Origin: Oscheius sp. JU75
Lineage: Eukaryota; Nematoda; Chromadorea; Rhabditida; Rhabditidae
Assembly: GCA_037178855.1 (NCBI GenBank)
Contig: JASJZC010000004.1
Coordinates: 7,688,001-7,752,000 of the forward strand
Length of the DNA: 64,000 nucleotides
Direction: 5' to 3'
Part shown: one piece after another, positions 45,560-56,576 of the stretch
Position numbering within the stretch: position 1 is the first letter of the stretch
Layout of the letters: every line of letters begins with the position of its first letter
Translations under genes and position numbers: made by a program
The notes under the pieces: model-generated
What the model was told of the DNA's origin: nothing
Databases searched by the model: none
What the model saw: the letters and a program-made list of their open reading frames with translations, nothing else

Positions 45560-45740
45560 TGGCTTAGAATTGGTGACAGGCGGCTGCGCCGCTTTCCTAG
45601 CAGCAGTTTTCTCTACAGCTGGCTCGTCCCCTTATTTCCAGACATGAAATGACTTGTCTGCTTTTGGTACTGTTGACAGGTAATTATGCGAATACCATGG
45701 CAGACAGGCGGACGAACACCATTGCGCTTTAGTAAAGAAA
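45560..45740 (-). repeat. Dispersed repeat module A, second copy
   Basis: The reverse complement contains CAAGTCATTTCATGTC, AAAGCGGCGCAGCCGCCTGT, ATTCTAAGCCAAAG and GCTGCGAAGCTACCGTC, matching 16560-16770. With module B next door, it gives a composite element of at least 460 bases. Confidence 0.65.
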
Positions 45741-45759
45741 TAGCAGTCGTGGCAATTTT

Positions 45760-46114
45760 GTGATCGGCTTCGAGCTAGCCGTGCTCGTCTTCTCCTCGGG
45801 ATCGATGACATGAATGCTCAGCTGGCCTTCGTGAGTGAATTCGGCCACAGCTGGGCAGTTTGTTCTCATTGGATCGATTCCGGTCGCTCAGCAGACACTG
45901 ATCAGTCGACAGAAGATTTCGAACAGTACGTAGCCGGTGGGGAGGACTCGGGAGGCGACCATGCCCGAGACTCGCAGCGAGAGAAACACATCTTGCATGG
46001 CTTCCTCTCCGAAGTAGTAGCCGGCAGCAGAGTCGACGTCGCTGAAGTAGATTGGGATTAGTTACAGAAAATAGTGCCTAAGAGACTGGGAAAAAGAGGC
46101 AGATACAGAGAGAC
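45760..46114 (-). pseudogene. PPP phosphatase C-terminal fragment
   Basis: Minus strand. After an intron-like segment and acceptor ATCTACTTCAG, the frame reads DVDSAAGYYFGEEAMQDVF, VLPTGYVLFEIFCRLISVC, a TGA, then ATGIDPM...AVAEFTHEGQLSIHVIDPEE. The layout is that of the C-terminal third of a PP1-like phosphatase (G-Y-x-FG helix, GYxxF strand, then the final beta strands). The RAHQ-type metal-site residues are gone, and the TGA falls where SAPNYC would be. Bases 45856-46114 are an inverted near-identical copy of 48565-48823. I read it as a decayed, duplicated phosphatase exon. Confidence 0.65.
45856..46114. repeat. Inverted duplication, left arm (259 bp)
   Basis: This segment is the reverse complement of 48565-48823 with only about three to five mismatches seen. 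It includes both exon and intron sequence, so the copy was made at DNA level. The golgin-like gene lies between the arms. Confidence 0.88.
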
Positions 46115-46339
46115 ATACTGAGAGTAGAAAGGCTGAAAAAGAGACAGAGAGCCTGAGAGACAGAGAAACAGGGAGACAGAAAGACAGTAATACCACCAGT
46201 TCTTTCTCGACAAGGGTCCTGCAACGCCCCGCTACCAGCCCTCAAAATCTCATGCGCAGACCAGCCAAAACAAATACATCCATTTATGGGCTTTGCCACT
46301 CTATTAAAGTTTTACATTATATGTTCAACATTCCAGGCA

Positions 46340-47499
46340 ATGGACCTGCTGGACCTCTACCATGCTCACGATCACAGTTTGGCTCTGGAGGAAGAATTGG
46401 AACCAGAAGAGGGAGTAGTTTCCTCAACGGTTTCGAAAAAACCGGCTGTGAAGGTAAAGGAGGCCAAGTTTGTACCATGGGAACCGTACAGAGCTGCTCC
46501 AGCTCACGACAGGTCAGTCTCTTCTTACATTTTTCCTTTGAACATAAAATTACAGAAAAGGGGAGGCTCCGAGCCACGTTCCTACTCTAATACCCTATTC
46601 CAAACCAGCCTCCCTTCCTCAAATTGATGCTTCAATACCGGAGAACCATTTTGTGGACACTCGGAAGGGTAGGATCAAAGATTCTAATGACAATAATCTG
46701 AGCAGCAGTCCTAATGTAAGTGGTCTGGGACATGTGTCGAGGCGGAACCTCTTTAGGTTGTCGCCCTTCAAAAGGAACTCAGCCATCTTCATTGTCAACT
46801 GGAAGCTGAAAGGGGGGTTAATCGGGAGCTGAAGAGCATCTTCTTGAAGTCTTTGGGCGATGACTTCCAGGTACAGTCACTCTCTCTCTCTTCCATTCTC
46901 TCTGCCTCTCAGTCTTCTCACTGTCAGTCTCTCTGTCTGCGTGTCTCTCAATCTCTGTGTCTCTCTTAGTCTCTCTCTTTCTCTCTCTGTCTTTCTGTCT
47001 CTCCCCTCTGAATAATTGCTTTCAGTGTGAGGTTGAAGCTCTTGCCGGTGACAAAGTCCAGCTTGGTCGTCGCCTGGAAGACTACTGTGAAAAAGTGAGG
47101 ATTTCATCCATTTTCCTACCGTAATCTCTTAGGTAGTTGCACTGACACAGCAGCTGGAAGATTCCAGAATCGAGGCAGACGTCTGGAAGTGCAAGTTCCA
47201 GGCACAGTCGATCCGATGCGACGACCTGTCCAGGAATCTAAATACTGCTGCCAACATAATTTTTCGAGGTCAGGAGGCTCTACTTTCTGTCAGGTACACC
47301 CTTTTTACGCTTTCGTTGAACAGAAACCTTCAGGGACATGCTGCCGGACGACCTGAAGCGTCTGGCCTCGTTCGATGTCCAGAGTCTTGTCAAACGATCA
47401 CCCTGTGATACTAGGATCCTTCCAAAGACTCCCAACTTCAAAAATGTATGTGTGACATGCTGTAAAAACTGCTCGGGTCGTGAGATTATTCTACTGTAA
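46340..47499 (+). CDS. Golgin-45/BLZF1-like coiled-coil protein
   Basis: Six exons: 46340-46512, 46556-46715, 46757-46870, 47026-47094, 47133-47293 and 47334-47499; phases agree, about 280 residues. The ATG is 3 bases after an acceptor. The N-terminal part is acidic and low in structure (LALEEELEPEEG). A heptad-rich coiled coil follows: VVALQKELSHLHCQLEAE, LGRRLEDYCEK, and ALTQQLEDSRIEADVWKCKF. The DSRIEADVW..KF stretch resembles golgin-45 (BLZF1), a Golgi tether that binds GRASP55 and Rab2. The end is unusual: a CVTCCKNCSGRE cysteine cluster, possibly metal-binding. Assignment is moderate. The poly(A) signal is at 47586. Confidence 0.65.
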
Positions 47500-48028
47500 A
47501 TACTGTGAACTCCGAGCTGGAAAATTTAGTGAAGGCCATCTGGTTGTGTGCATTCTTTAACTGTGATCTGACTTTAGCTGTGATGAATAAACTTTGCTCA
47601 GATATCTGGATTCAAGTACATCAAGACTGCTGACAGTCTCTCCGTCTCTATGTCTCTCTGTCTATTTGACTCCCTGTCTCAGTGTTTCTGTGTCTCTCTG
47701 CTTCTCTGTCTTTCTGTCTACCTGTCTAGTATGTCTATCTGCCTCTTACTCTGTGTCTCTCTCCGTGACAGTCCGCCTGGTCGATTTCGAACAGATTGAA
47801 CTGTAGGTCTGCTAAGCATCGCTCACTCTTTGTCCATTATCAAATACTCTTCATTTTGTTGTCTTTCGGATCTTGACAGTAGATCGTCCCACCCCGACTA
47901 GAACAATCTCTGATGGTGGTTGGAATTTGTAACTTTCTAACCCTCAAGTTACTTGTCTATCTGCGTCTAATACCGTCACAAACCAAACTTCTATCTTTCT
48001 CTACTCCTTAACCATCATTTTCCAGAGA

Positions 48029-48825
48029 AACAAGGTCTATCTTGATGACTTGATCTATTTCCTGTGAGCCGAAGAAATGCATCAATTTGGACGCTGACAA
48101 TGTCAAGAAGCTCTGTACTCTCTTTCTGCGCAAGGCCTCTCCAAAAGCCCATCCGCTCCAGAGCTACCACTACTGCTTCCTTGGGAACTACTCGGGTGAC
48201 CAGCAGGGTCTCGAAACGATCTGTCTCCTGTTGCCCTTCGATGTCCGGACAGGGTCATGATCTTGAGAAGAGCTCTGGAGTGGCGCGATGTGAACGAGTT
48301 TTACGGACTGAAGGAGTTGCTGATGCATCGATTCGAAAAGCAGAAAGGAGAGGATCTGTGGCAGAGGATCAATGAGATCTTTGACACGCTCCCGCTGATC
48401 GCCATCTACGAGAACGATCTGCTCTGTTGTCATGGTGGATTGGCACCTCATATGGAAGAATTAGTCAACTCGACTTTGTCTATCAGAGAACTCAAGCCCC
48501 GGACACACCGCCCTTTCGCATGATATTTGGTCATCCGAACACGGTCAAGAGGTAAGTCCACTCTGTCTCTCTGTATCTGCCTCTTTTTCCCAGTCTCTCA
48601 GGCACTATTTTCTGTAACTAATCCCAATCTACTTCAGCGACGTCGACTCTGCTGCCGGCTACTACTTCGGAGAGGAAGCCATGCAAGATGTGTTTCTCTC
48701 GCTGCGAGTCTCGGGCATGGTCGCCTCCCGAGTCCTCCCCACCGGCTACGTACTGTTCGAAATCTTCTGTCGACTGATCAGTGTCTGCTGAGCGACCGGA
48801 ACCGATCCAATGGGAACAAACTGAC
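48029..48825 (+). pseudogene. Divergent PPP-family phosphatase, decayed
   Basis: Blocks in order: NKVYLDDLIYF, DADNVKKLCTLFLRKA, YHYCFLGNYSGDQQGLETICLLLPF, RALEWRDVNEFYGLKELL, LIAIYENDLLCCHGGLAPHMEELV, then after an intron (48552-48639) DVDSAAGYYFGEEAM and GYVLFEIF. The scaffold is clearly PP1-like. However, the GDxHG segment is missing, GDYVDRG is GNYSGDQ, and GNHE is lost; only HGG is kept. At least two frame breaks occur (near 48255, and near 48520 where a stop interrupts before MIFGHPNTV). It could be a pseudophosphatase with missed micro-introns, but decay is more likely. The last exon is the right arm of the inverted duplication. Confidence 0.65.
48565..48823. repeat. Inverted duplication, right arm (259 bp)
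   Basis: Partner of 45856-46114. The match starts in intron sequence (GTCTCTCTGTATCTGCCTC) and ends at AACAAACTG, where both flanks become unrelated. Confidence 0.88.
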
Positions 48826-48829
48826 GTCT

Positions 48830-50582
48830 ACGACGACCAAGACGAAGAGCGTGATGTCGGGGGTGAAAAGTCCAGAAATGTGACAACTTGCGGCTAATCA
48901 GAATTTAGACGGGAGGTATGTTCTTTTTGGCTGTTTACGTACCTTAGCATACCGGCACAATTTTCTGCAAGTTCCACATCCAGTGACCTTGTGTCTAAGC
49001 CTTTGATGACCATGTGAGTTGCTTTCATTTGAACATCCTCATTCTTGACGTAGTGTTTGCCAACCGGCAGACGATTCGCGTCAATCCGATTCAGAGAAAG
49101 GCAGAGAAAGAGAGGCGAGAAGAGAGAGAGAGGAGAGAAGAGAGACAGAGGGACAGAAGGACAGGGCTCAATCCCATGGAAATCAATGCATCTCATAAAT
49201 ACTAATCGCTCACACAGTTCCCTTTCTCTGCTATTCCAACTACGTCTCTGCAGAAACAGGAAATTAACCATTTTCAGTAGTTGTAATTCACAGGAAAGAG
49301 TCACTTTCAGGAAGGATGTCACGTGGGGGGCCCAGAGAGCACCCAAAAGGCAAACAGCCTCCTTGGATTTCCTCTCGCAACTTTGCGATCATCGGTGCCG
49401 AAATTCAATTAGATGTCCCCTCTCCCTCTCTATTCACTGCAAGTCGTTTTCATTTGTTCCAGTCTTCCAACGAACAGGTGACCAGAATTCCAGAAGGTTC
49501 CCATTCTCACTCCCCTCTCTTCCCACATCTTTCTGACCCCCTTGCCTTCTCTGCAAGGACAGAGCCCTAGAATTTCAATGCTATCTCATTCAGGGAGGGG
49601 CTTGCCTAATGTGACTGGAAATTAGACGTGGGCAGGATATAGTACGCGCGTGAATTAGGCATCCATATTGAGAGGCGGCTGAGTTATGGACTGAGAGAGG
49701 GCATTCTTATGAATTCTCTGTTCCAGATGGTCACTGATGTCTCTATCTCTGTCTCATTGTCTTTCAGTCTCTCTTCTCTCAGTCCCTCTGTCTTACTCTC
49801 TCTGTCTCCCTGTACTTTTGTTCTGTCGAAACTCTGCTTGAAGCCAGTCAGCTGAGATTTATTGTCTTCAGTGTTGCTTAGGAAATCGTATGCAAACGTC
49901 TGTTCCATTCTTTTCAGGCCTCTAAAATTCCCCATTGGCTAGACTCTCTCCCTGCTTCCAAACCTGTCCAATGTCTCAGAAGTCGAGTCAGAGAGACTCT
50001 CTCACTCCGAGACTGTCCACTATTCCTTGTCTTCCGTCGGCGTCGCACTGTCCCTCTCCTACCAGGGGTCTTTCACTGTCTCTCATTATTCCTGTTCTCA
50101 TGTCTGTGTCACTATCACTGTCACCACTATCCCTCACTTGACTAAAACTTTGATTGTCACTGTGACTGGGCTTTTAGCTACGGAACTATCTTTTCATTTT
50201 CTGTTGACCACTACCCATTCTCTTTTCCAGTCCTTTACCTCATTATGACATAGCGATTCGGATTGTGTCCCATACCACAACAGGAAATTGCCTATACCTA
50301 TGCTTCCCTATCTGGACAGAGAGGCCATCCATTTCTGGCAGACACCCAAGAGGCAATGGAGCTTATGATTGGACTACCAGGTGTAAATCCACCTTCCGTC
50401 TAATCGTGTACTCTCGTCGCGTGATTGCCGTATAACATTTGCCTCCAACCCCCTTTCCGCTCTTGTTAACTGCTCCAACATCTGGTCCTTTTGCAAAAGA
50501 GATAGAGACAGAGACAGAGAGACCACGCCCCCTTCTCTTCTTTGACTCCACCTTCAGTTCTATCCCTTGTCCAGTTACAGAG
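48830..50582. other. Intergenic region without a clear gene
   Basis: A minus-strand frame ending at 48894 (containing KHYVKNEDVQMKATHMVIKG and LDVELAENCAGML) looks protein-like and could be a last exon of an unplaced gene; I cannot find its partners. Another minus-strand piece at about 49810-49935 (MGNFRGLKRMEQTFAYDFL) is similarly isolated. The rest is CT-rich low-complexity sequence. Confidence 0.4.
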
Positions 50583-53500
50583 ATGGCTCAAATGACGCAG
50601 ATCGAGACTGTGGATCGGGTGGCAGCCGTGGTTATATTTCTTGTAAGTGTTCACGACCACGGTACCATAAATTTTGTTTTAGACTTCTCTAGTTGGAGTG
50701 GTGATCAATGTTTTTATCGCTGTCTACATTAGGAGAATATCGGTGCTTAAGAACAGCTTTGGGAGGCTGTTACAGTTACAGGTGGGTGGATGAGACAGAG
50801 AGACAGATTGACCGAGAGACCGAGCGAAAGAGAAACAGAAAGATGGAGAAACAGAGAGCAAGAAGACAGAGAAACAGGAAAGAAGGAGACAGAGTCAGTA
50901 CTGACCTTTGACCTTTTTCAGGCCGTAGGCGATGCCATCTTCGAAGTAGTCTGGTGTTTCTACTTCGCCCCCACTCTTTTCCTGTAAGTTCCGTCTCTAT
51001 TTGGAGGTTACTCGCGCGTCAGTCACATTGTCCCCGTAATGGATATTAGATCTAAATTATGGACGGTTCTGCTCCAATCCGGGACCTCTCTCCAAGTGGG
51101 GGTAGCTAATAGTTCCAACAAAATGAAGAGGGGGATATTCGTCGGGACTTTTTACCAAGTGACAAAACCAACTGCCGACTGATCCCCACGGAAAGACCCG
51201 CCACTTTTGCAAGTAAGCACTAATCGCAGAGCATCAGTCTTGTTGACAGAATGAGTCGGTACTGAAGCGAGCTGTCTCTGTCTCTCTGCCCTATTATCTC
51301 TTTATCTCAGCGATCAGATACTTTGAACAACGTCCCATTTAGAAATATCACCCTTCTCCAAGAGTTATGGCTCGCCTCTCGACTAGCCCAGCTCTGTTTG
51401 ATCTGCTACGACATTTCCATCTACACTCATCTCATTATTTCTTTCAACAGGTCTGTCTCCCTGTCATCTGTCTAAAAGAATGGTTCAGGTTTATCTGTCT
51501 TTACTTTCCGACCAAGTATGCTCGAGTCTTCACAGATCGATTCACCAATATGCTCGTTGTTGGGATCATTCTGATTTCAACAGGATTCAGCTTTTTCCTT
51601 GTCAGCGGTGAGTGACAGTGACAATGACAGGGAGTCAGCAAGAGACAGACACCGCGAAATTGATCCAGAAGCACTTTGTGTCATCCGAAACGTCTTTTCC
51701 AGTCCGTGAGCCATCTAGTATTTCCTGGCGGCTTAAAAGAGCGTGACAAAGAGACCTCAAATATCTTTCAAAAGGAAGAACTCTAGGGGAGACCCAGAAA
51801 TAGAAAACATATTTTTTTCTCGCGATCGTAAATCAGTACTGGTAATCTACGGTGCAAGTATAGACTTCATTTTCGCGGAAACTGCTTATTTTGTTTTGCG
51901 TACTGGGCAAAAGATCAGAAGCAGAATTGGTTGGAGGATAACGGGGAACAGGGAACTGAATATGTGACAGAGACAGGTGAAAAGTAGTAAATGGACGAGG
52001 CATAGAGACAGAAGGACTGAGAGATAGAGAGACCGAGGGACAGAGAGACAGGAAGACCAAGAGATAAAGAGCAAGGGAGACAGATGGACAGAAGAGCTCC
52101 TTCTCTCAGTCTTTATTGTTATCAGTCTGTTCAATCACTTCCAAGAAACTTGAGAGTAGATTTCAAATAACATGATTTGCGGGCGGTGGAGTCAAAGAAC
52201 GAGCACAGTAGAGGTCTCAGAGTACAGGGGCTCAGAAACAACCGGTCAGAGAGTCAAGGAGACAGTGAGACATTTTCAGAAGACTGCGTGATGGAATTCT
52301 CTGCCCAAATGTGGATGTTGGACTACCGAATCCCACCGTGCGACATACGCTACGTCTACTGGGCTGAGTTTTTTCGGGGATTGGTCGTCATCAGTCTCTT
52401 TGCCGTTATCAACAGTCTCACCTTTATCAGGATGAACTACATCAATAGGAAAAAGAAGGACGCCCACAAGAATGAGACAGCGCAGCAGCAGAAGAGAAGG
52501 AAAATGGAGAAGGCCTTTGTTCAACAGGTAGGGAGAGAGACAGAGAGACAGAGACGATGAGAAGTTTCAGGTCACGATCCAGGGCTTTATCTACGTAGCC
52601 GAGCTGATCACTTATTTCGGCATTGCTCCTAATCAATTCCCAATCGAGGATCGTAGTACAATCCAGAGCAATCCGAACAGATGGCCCAACTTCATTTTGA
52701 CAACCTACGCCTGGATTCTTGTTCATACATTAGATGGGTTCGTCGGTTTTAGCTTTGACAGACAGGAGAACAGGAGATGAGAAGTCAGAGCGACAGATAC
52801 AGCAAGATACAGAGACAAACTGACACGGCGACTAGAGCAAGAGACGCGTACTGAGAGCTTCAGAGACAGAAGTTGACAGAGAGTCTGTGATTGAATGAGG
52901 TCAGATTGGTAGAGAGACATGACTAGAAACAAAGAGTGAACGCCGGTCATCGACTAAAAGATAGGAAGAGTTGAGAGGCAGAGTGACAGTACCAAATGAG
53001 AGCGAAGTACAGTCACAGACAGAGTTACAGTGATAGAGGGAAAATAATTGACGAGGTCAACAATCTTTCAATTGTTCGGACAAAGATGGAGGCAGCGTAG
53101 GACAGAAGCTGCCAGACCGGTATTGATCGAGAGGCGGTGACAGTACAACAAACAGTCAGAGACAGTGACAGTGTGACAGGAGCAGATGAACAAAGACAGA
53201 TTGACGGAACCGTGAGTCATGGACGGACACCATTTCTATTCCTGTTTCTTTCAAACCATGCCGCTTTGAAAGATGCTGCTCACTCCTAGTCTCTAGGTCA
53301 AAACGCAAGAACTTTCAAAAGAAAATCGAACATTTCAGAGTCGTGACGCTGTGCTTCAACCGCCAATTCCGTCAGGCCGTGGCTCATCCGTTCCGCTCGA
53401 AGGTGAAAGCGACCGTTTCGAACGATCAGGCCTCGCGCTCGCACGTGCTTAGCCATGTGGTCCAGTAGTGGGGTAAAAACCACACCTACATGCTTCTCTC

Positions 53501-54299
53501 TCTGCTTCTGTCGCATGCTCAGCACGTTTTTTCCTAGAGTCACAGCCGGTTACAGCCAAATCCGCTGAAATTACCGTTTCGCGCCAATTTGAAATTCAAA
53601 AACAATGTTTTGCGCCCGAATCCCAAATGCTCAAATGGAAACCCTGGATGTATTCGAGTTTTCGGATTGAAGACGGCAAGGCCTTTAATCTGTTCTACAA
53701 AGTTTCAGAACAGATCAAAAGCTACAACTCTGCTGGACATCTCAATGCCAAAAAACTACAGTTTGATCTCGAAATGACCGATTTTCGTCGAGCACCAGGA
53801 GATCTGAATTCTAGAATGCTCTGGTAGCGAATCACAATCATTTCTTTGCCTATCTAACCCATTTTCATAGATCCTGACTATTTCGAGGATCAAAAAACCA
53901 CACACAAAAGTCTCCAAAGTTGACACAAATAGCCCGATTGCTCTTTCACGCGAACTTCAGAACTTATTTTACTCAATTTTCGACATTTCCTGCCTTCCAG
54001 TAGATTTTCCTACAAGGCCAGTTCAATAAAAATGGTTAAAAATACTTGAAATGTCAGAGAATATCAGAAACCCTCAAATTTCAGAACAAAGCGTTTGAAC
54101 GCGCGGCAGCAGTATGGCACGGTAAGAATTGGCGGCAATTTAGAATGGCTGTAACTTGCTCAAAGCTCTCTAACCACGAGAAAATAGGGATAGTTTGACG
54201 AGATTACAGTTTCAGAACACCCGCAGTTCGGGTGCCACACCTCCTCGCGACACGGCCATCACCGTGAGAGGAGGCTACGAAGCGGTTCGGAGCCTCTGA
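50583..54299 (+). CDS. SRX-class nematode serpentine chemoreceptor GPCR
   Basis: Exons 50583-50642, 50683-50781, 50922-50983, 51343-51450, 51489-51607, 52280-52527, 52571-52737, 53339-53402, probably one at about 54098-54127, and 54216-54299. The protein has seven hydrophobic segments. SRX landmarks: VGVVINVFIAVYI (TM1), NSFGRLLQLQAVGDAIFE (loop to TM2), CLICYDISIYTHLIISFNRF (TM3, with the NRF motif), MLDYRIPPCDIRYVYW (extracellular loop), and the end of TM7 WILVHTLDG followed by FNRQFRQAV. Chemosensory receptors of this class act in the plasma membrane of sensory cilia; ligands are unknown. Intron 7 starts with donor GTTCGT. The C-tail exon is uncertain in phase. Confidence 0.88.
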
Positions 54300-54396
54300 C
54301 CCCCCTCTCTCCTCAAGAAAGAAGACATTTTCCAAGATAAAAATTTATTCAAAATAGCTTGTAATAGAACTACACATAATGTACACGATTATCGCG

Positions 54397-56576
54397 TCAC
54401 CTGCGGATGGCGTAGACGAGGTAGCGGTTTGATCTGAAAGAATTTTGAACGGTTTTTGGGCAAAAAGAGGACTTACCCATTGACTTTTTCAGCTAGAAGC
54501 CGGCCGGAGTCAGTTGGCTCGCTGAAGGCGATCATCTTGCAGCATTTGGCTCGATTCCGTCGGTCGTGGGCGATCAAGGCGCTGGCTAGACCCTTCCTAC
54601 GCCACTCCGGGTGCGTCCAGACGCGATTAATGCCCAGGAGACGGGTTTCGGCCTCCAAGAAGGGCTGAAACGGGTTGTTTTTGACAGGGAACAGTGGGGG
54701 AATGATTTACAAGCTTTTTAAGTAAACATTTCTTTTTTGGATTCCAATTCGGGAAAACCACTCAAAAACTCGAGAAAACTGTCCAATACAGCTCAGATTT
54801 CTTCTAGGCGGTTAAGAGAAGACAACAGAATGCGGGTTAATGTCACTGGAACAGCTCAAAAACCCGTCATTTTCCTCTCGAGGAAAATGGCCGATTTTTA
54901 ACTGGATTCAAGGAAGTTTGGTTAAAAAAGCTGGTCAGCCACAGGAATCGAACTCGTCAGCAGAAGTCAGAAGCCTCATTTGAAATTGGAAAGGGCACAA
55001 AAAGTCGAAAAACATGGAAAGAGAACAGAGCCTTTCGTGGACAAGTTCCGAACACTGACCTCCAGATTACTAAGCCGTGTTTTTAGCCACTAGGCCATTT
55101 ATACACGTTTCAATCTAAAAAGTCGTTTTCTGAAGCCAAGAAAACGAATTCTGGCTTTTCTAGAGTTGATTGGGTTCAAATAGAGTCCAAACTAGATTTC
55201 TGGGATGGTTGGAAGACTGGGAAAATAACCAGTTTTTTGCATTCTGAGATTTGGTCAGTATTTTCGAGTCAGGCCATGAAGTTGGGTTACAGAGCTTGCT
55301 GACATTTTAGGACAGGTTTGTTCACGAAACCTCTGTTGAAAGTCGTGTCTCTCAGATTTTTAAGCTATTTTAGTCAAGATCATTGAAGGAAAGACTAAAA
55401 ACATCGTTACTAGGTCTATTTTCGATTTTTGCGGCCAAGCTTCCCAATTCCCAGGTTTATAGACACAAAACGGTCTACAAATGGCTTTCTGGGACTGTCC
55501 AGTAGTATTTTAGGGATCCAGAAAGGATAGCAGGCACAAGATGCGCCCGGAAACGGATAAAGGCCATACCTCTTCCGTATCATTCCACTGGGCACCGCCT
55601 TCCAGAATTTCTCGGACTATGATGGAGGAAATGGTGAGATTTCTGTCCTACAACCTGGCTGTTTACGAGTTAGAAAAGGTTTCTGACCCCTTCGATAAGT
55701 TGGGCCAGTACTGTGCATCGGTTATCTGCTCCCCAGATCGAGATATCCGGCGCGAAACCGAACTCCACGTTGACCACGTCCTGGAAATTGGATTTATTGG
55801 TGAAATAACCGGCTTATGACTTCAATAATCTCCAGAATTCTTTTCGCGAGGGCCGTCTGCTTCGATTTAGACGTCAAGTAGCAGACTTTCCGGCTGGAAA
55901 GCTTTGTGAAGTTCTCTATTTGGATATCGCAGGGATTCGCCCTGAAAAACTAGGTTATTTTGAGTACAAAGTAGATCTTTAGTCCAAATGTTCTTGTAAA
56001 AACAACTTGGGAATATTTTTTTTTAGTTTATTTTCGTGGATAGATTCCAAACCCTGATCTCCAGATTACTACGCCACGTTTTCAGCCACTAGGTTATTTT
56101 TGCGAACACAACTAACAAGAAAGTCTACCACTTTTTTGGAATAAGGATCGGTAAAAAAGGATCACAAACCGATCAAAGTCGTCCACCTGCTTTCGCGTAA
56201 CCTGGAAGAGCTTCTGCGTCCTTTTGTTATGATGAAATTGGTCGTGTTCACGGACATCGTCTCCGTCGTCCACGGAATAAACCATTCCGCACAGAAAATC
56301 CGAAGTTTTTATACGAAAAATACACAATTACCTGTTCACATCGAGTAGCTCCCAGCTGCCTTTGCCCGGCATCTAGAACCATCTGTTTGGGGTCTTTCGT
56401 AGGCCAGAAAACTCTTTTTCTCTCTTAAAATGAACCGTTTTTTGAAAAAGGCAAAAAAGACTCTTACTTGCTATTTGAGGACTGTGTGCATTAAAAAGAG
56501 ACGGGCTATCGCCTAGAGGTCGCCTAACAGTCGAGTTCGTCAGGAATGAAGAGATCTTTGCCTGGGCAGGTGGCAT
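54397..56576 (-). CDS. ESCO/Eco1 cohesin N-acetyltransferase
   Basis: Minus-strand exons: 56468-56576, 56332-56393, 56170-56291, 55821-55941, 55688-55780, one ending at 55569, 54477-54664 and 54397-54433. The N-terminus has a PIP-box-like QAKISSFL at residues 5-12. Then NPKQMVLDAGQRQLGATRC leads into the C2H2 finger CEQ|CGMVYS...EHDQFHH, followed by the acetyltransferase domain: ALAKRILEIIEDVVNVEFGF, GINRVWTHPEWRRKGLASAL, IAFSEPTDSGRLLA and the terminal YLVYAI. Eco1 acetylates cohesin SMC3 during S phase to establish cohesion. The intron splitting the finger (56292-56331) ends in TG, not AG. The exon near 55569-55630 is only partly resolved. The ATG lies 5 bases after an acceptor. The minus-strand poly(A) signal is at 54344. 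Confidence 0.88.
55045..55100 (-). repeat. tRNA-derived head in ESCO intron
   Basis: Minus strand: GGCCTAGTGGCTAAAAACAC (D-arm-like), then TAGTAATCTGGAGGTCAGTG and TTCGGAAC. The copy at 56036-56100 shares the phrase AGTAATCTGGAGATCAGGG and a leading CTAGTGGCTGAAAA. Confidence 0.5.
56036..56100 (-). repeat. tRNA-derived head in ESCO intron, second copy
   Basis: Minus strand: CTAGTGGCTGAAAACGTGGC, GTAGTAATCTGGAGATCAGG and GTTTGGAATC. It belongs to the same subfamily as 55045-55100, and both lie in introns of one gene. Confidence 0.5.

Noticed and set aside
48064-48375. Plus-strand 103-residue Ser/Arg-rich frame
   Set aside because: It is a shadow frame of the phosphatase-like sequence, whose other frames carry the family motifs.
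53298-53543. Minus-strand 81-residue frame over an SRX exon
   Set aside because: It overlaps the sense exon encoding FNRQFRQAV, which fits the receptor C-terminus in phase.
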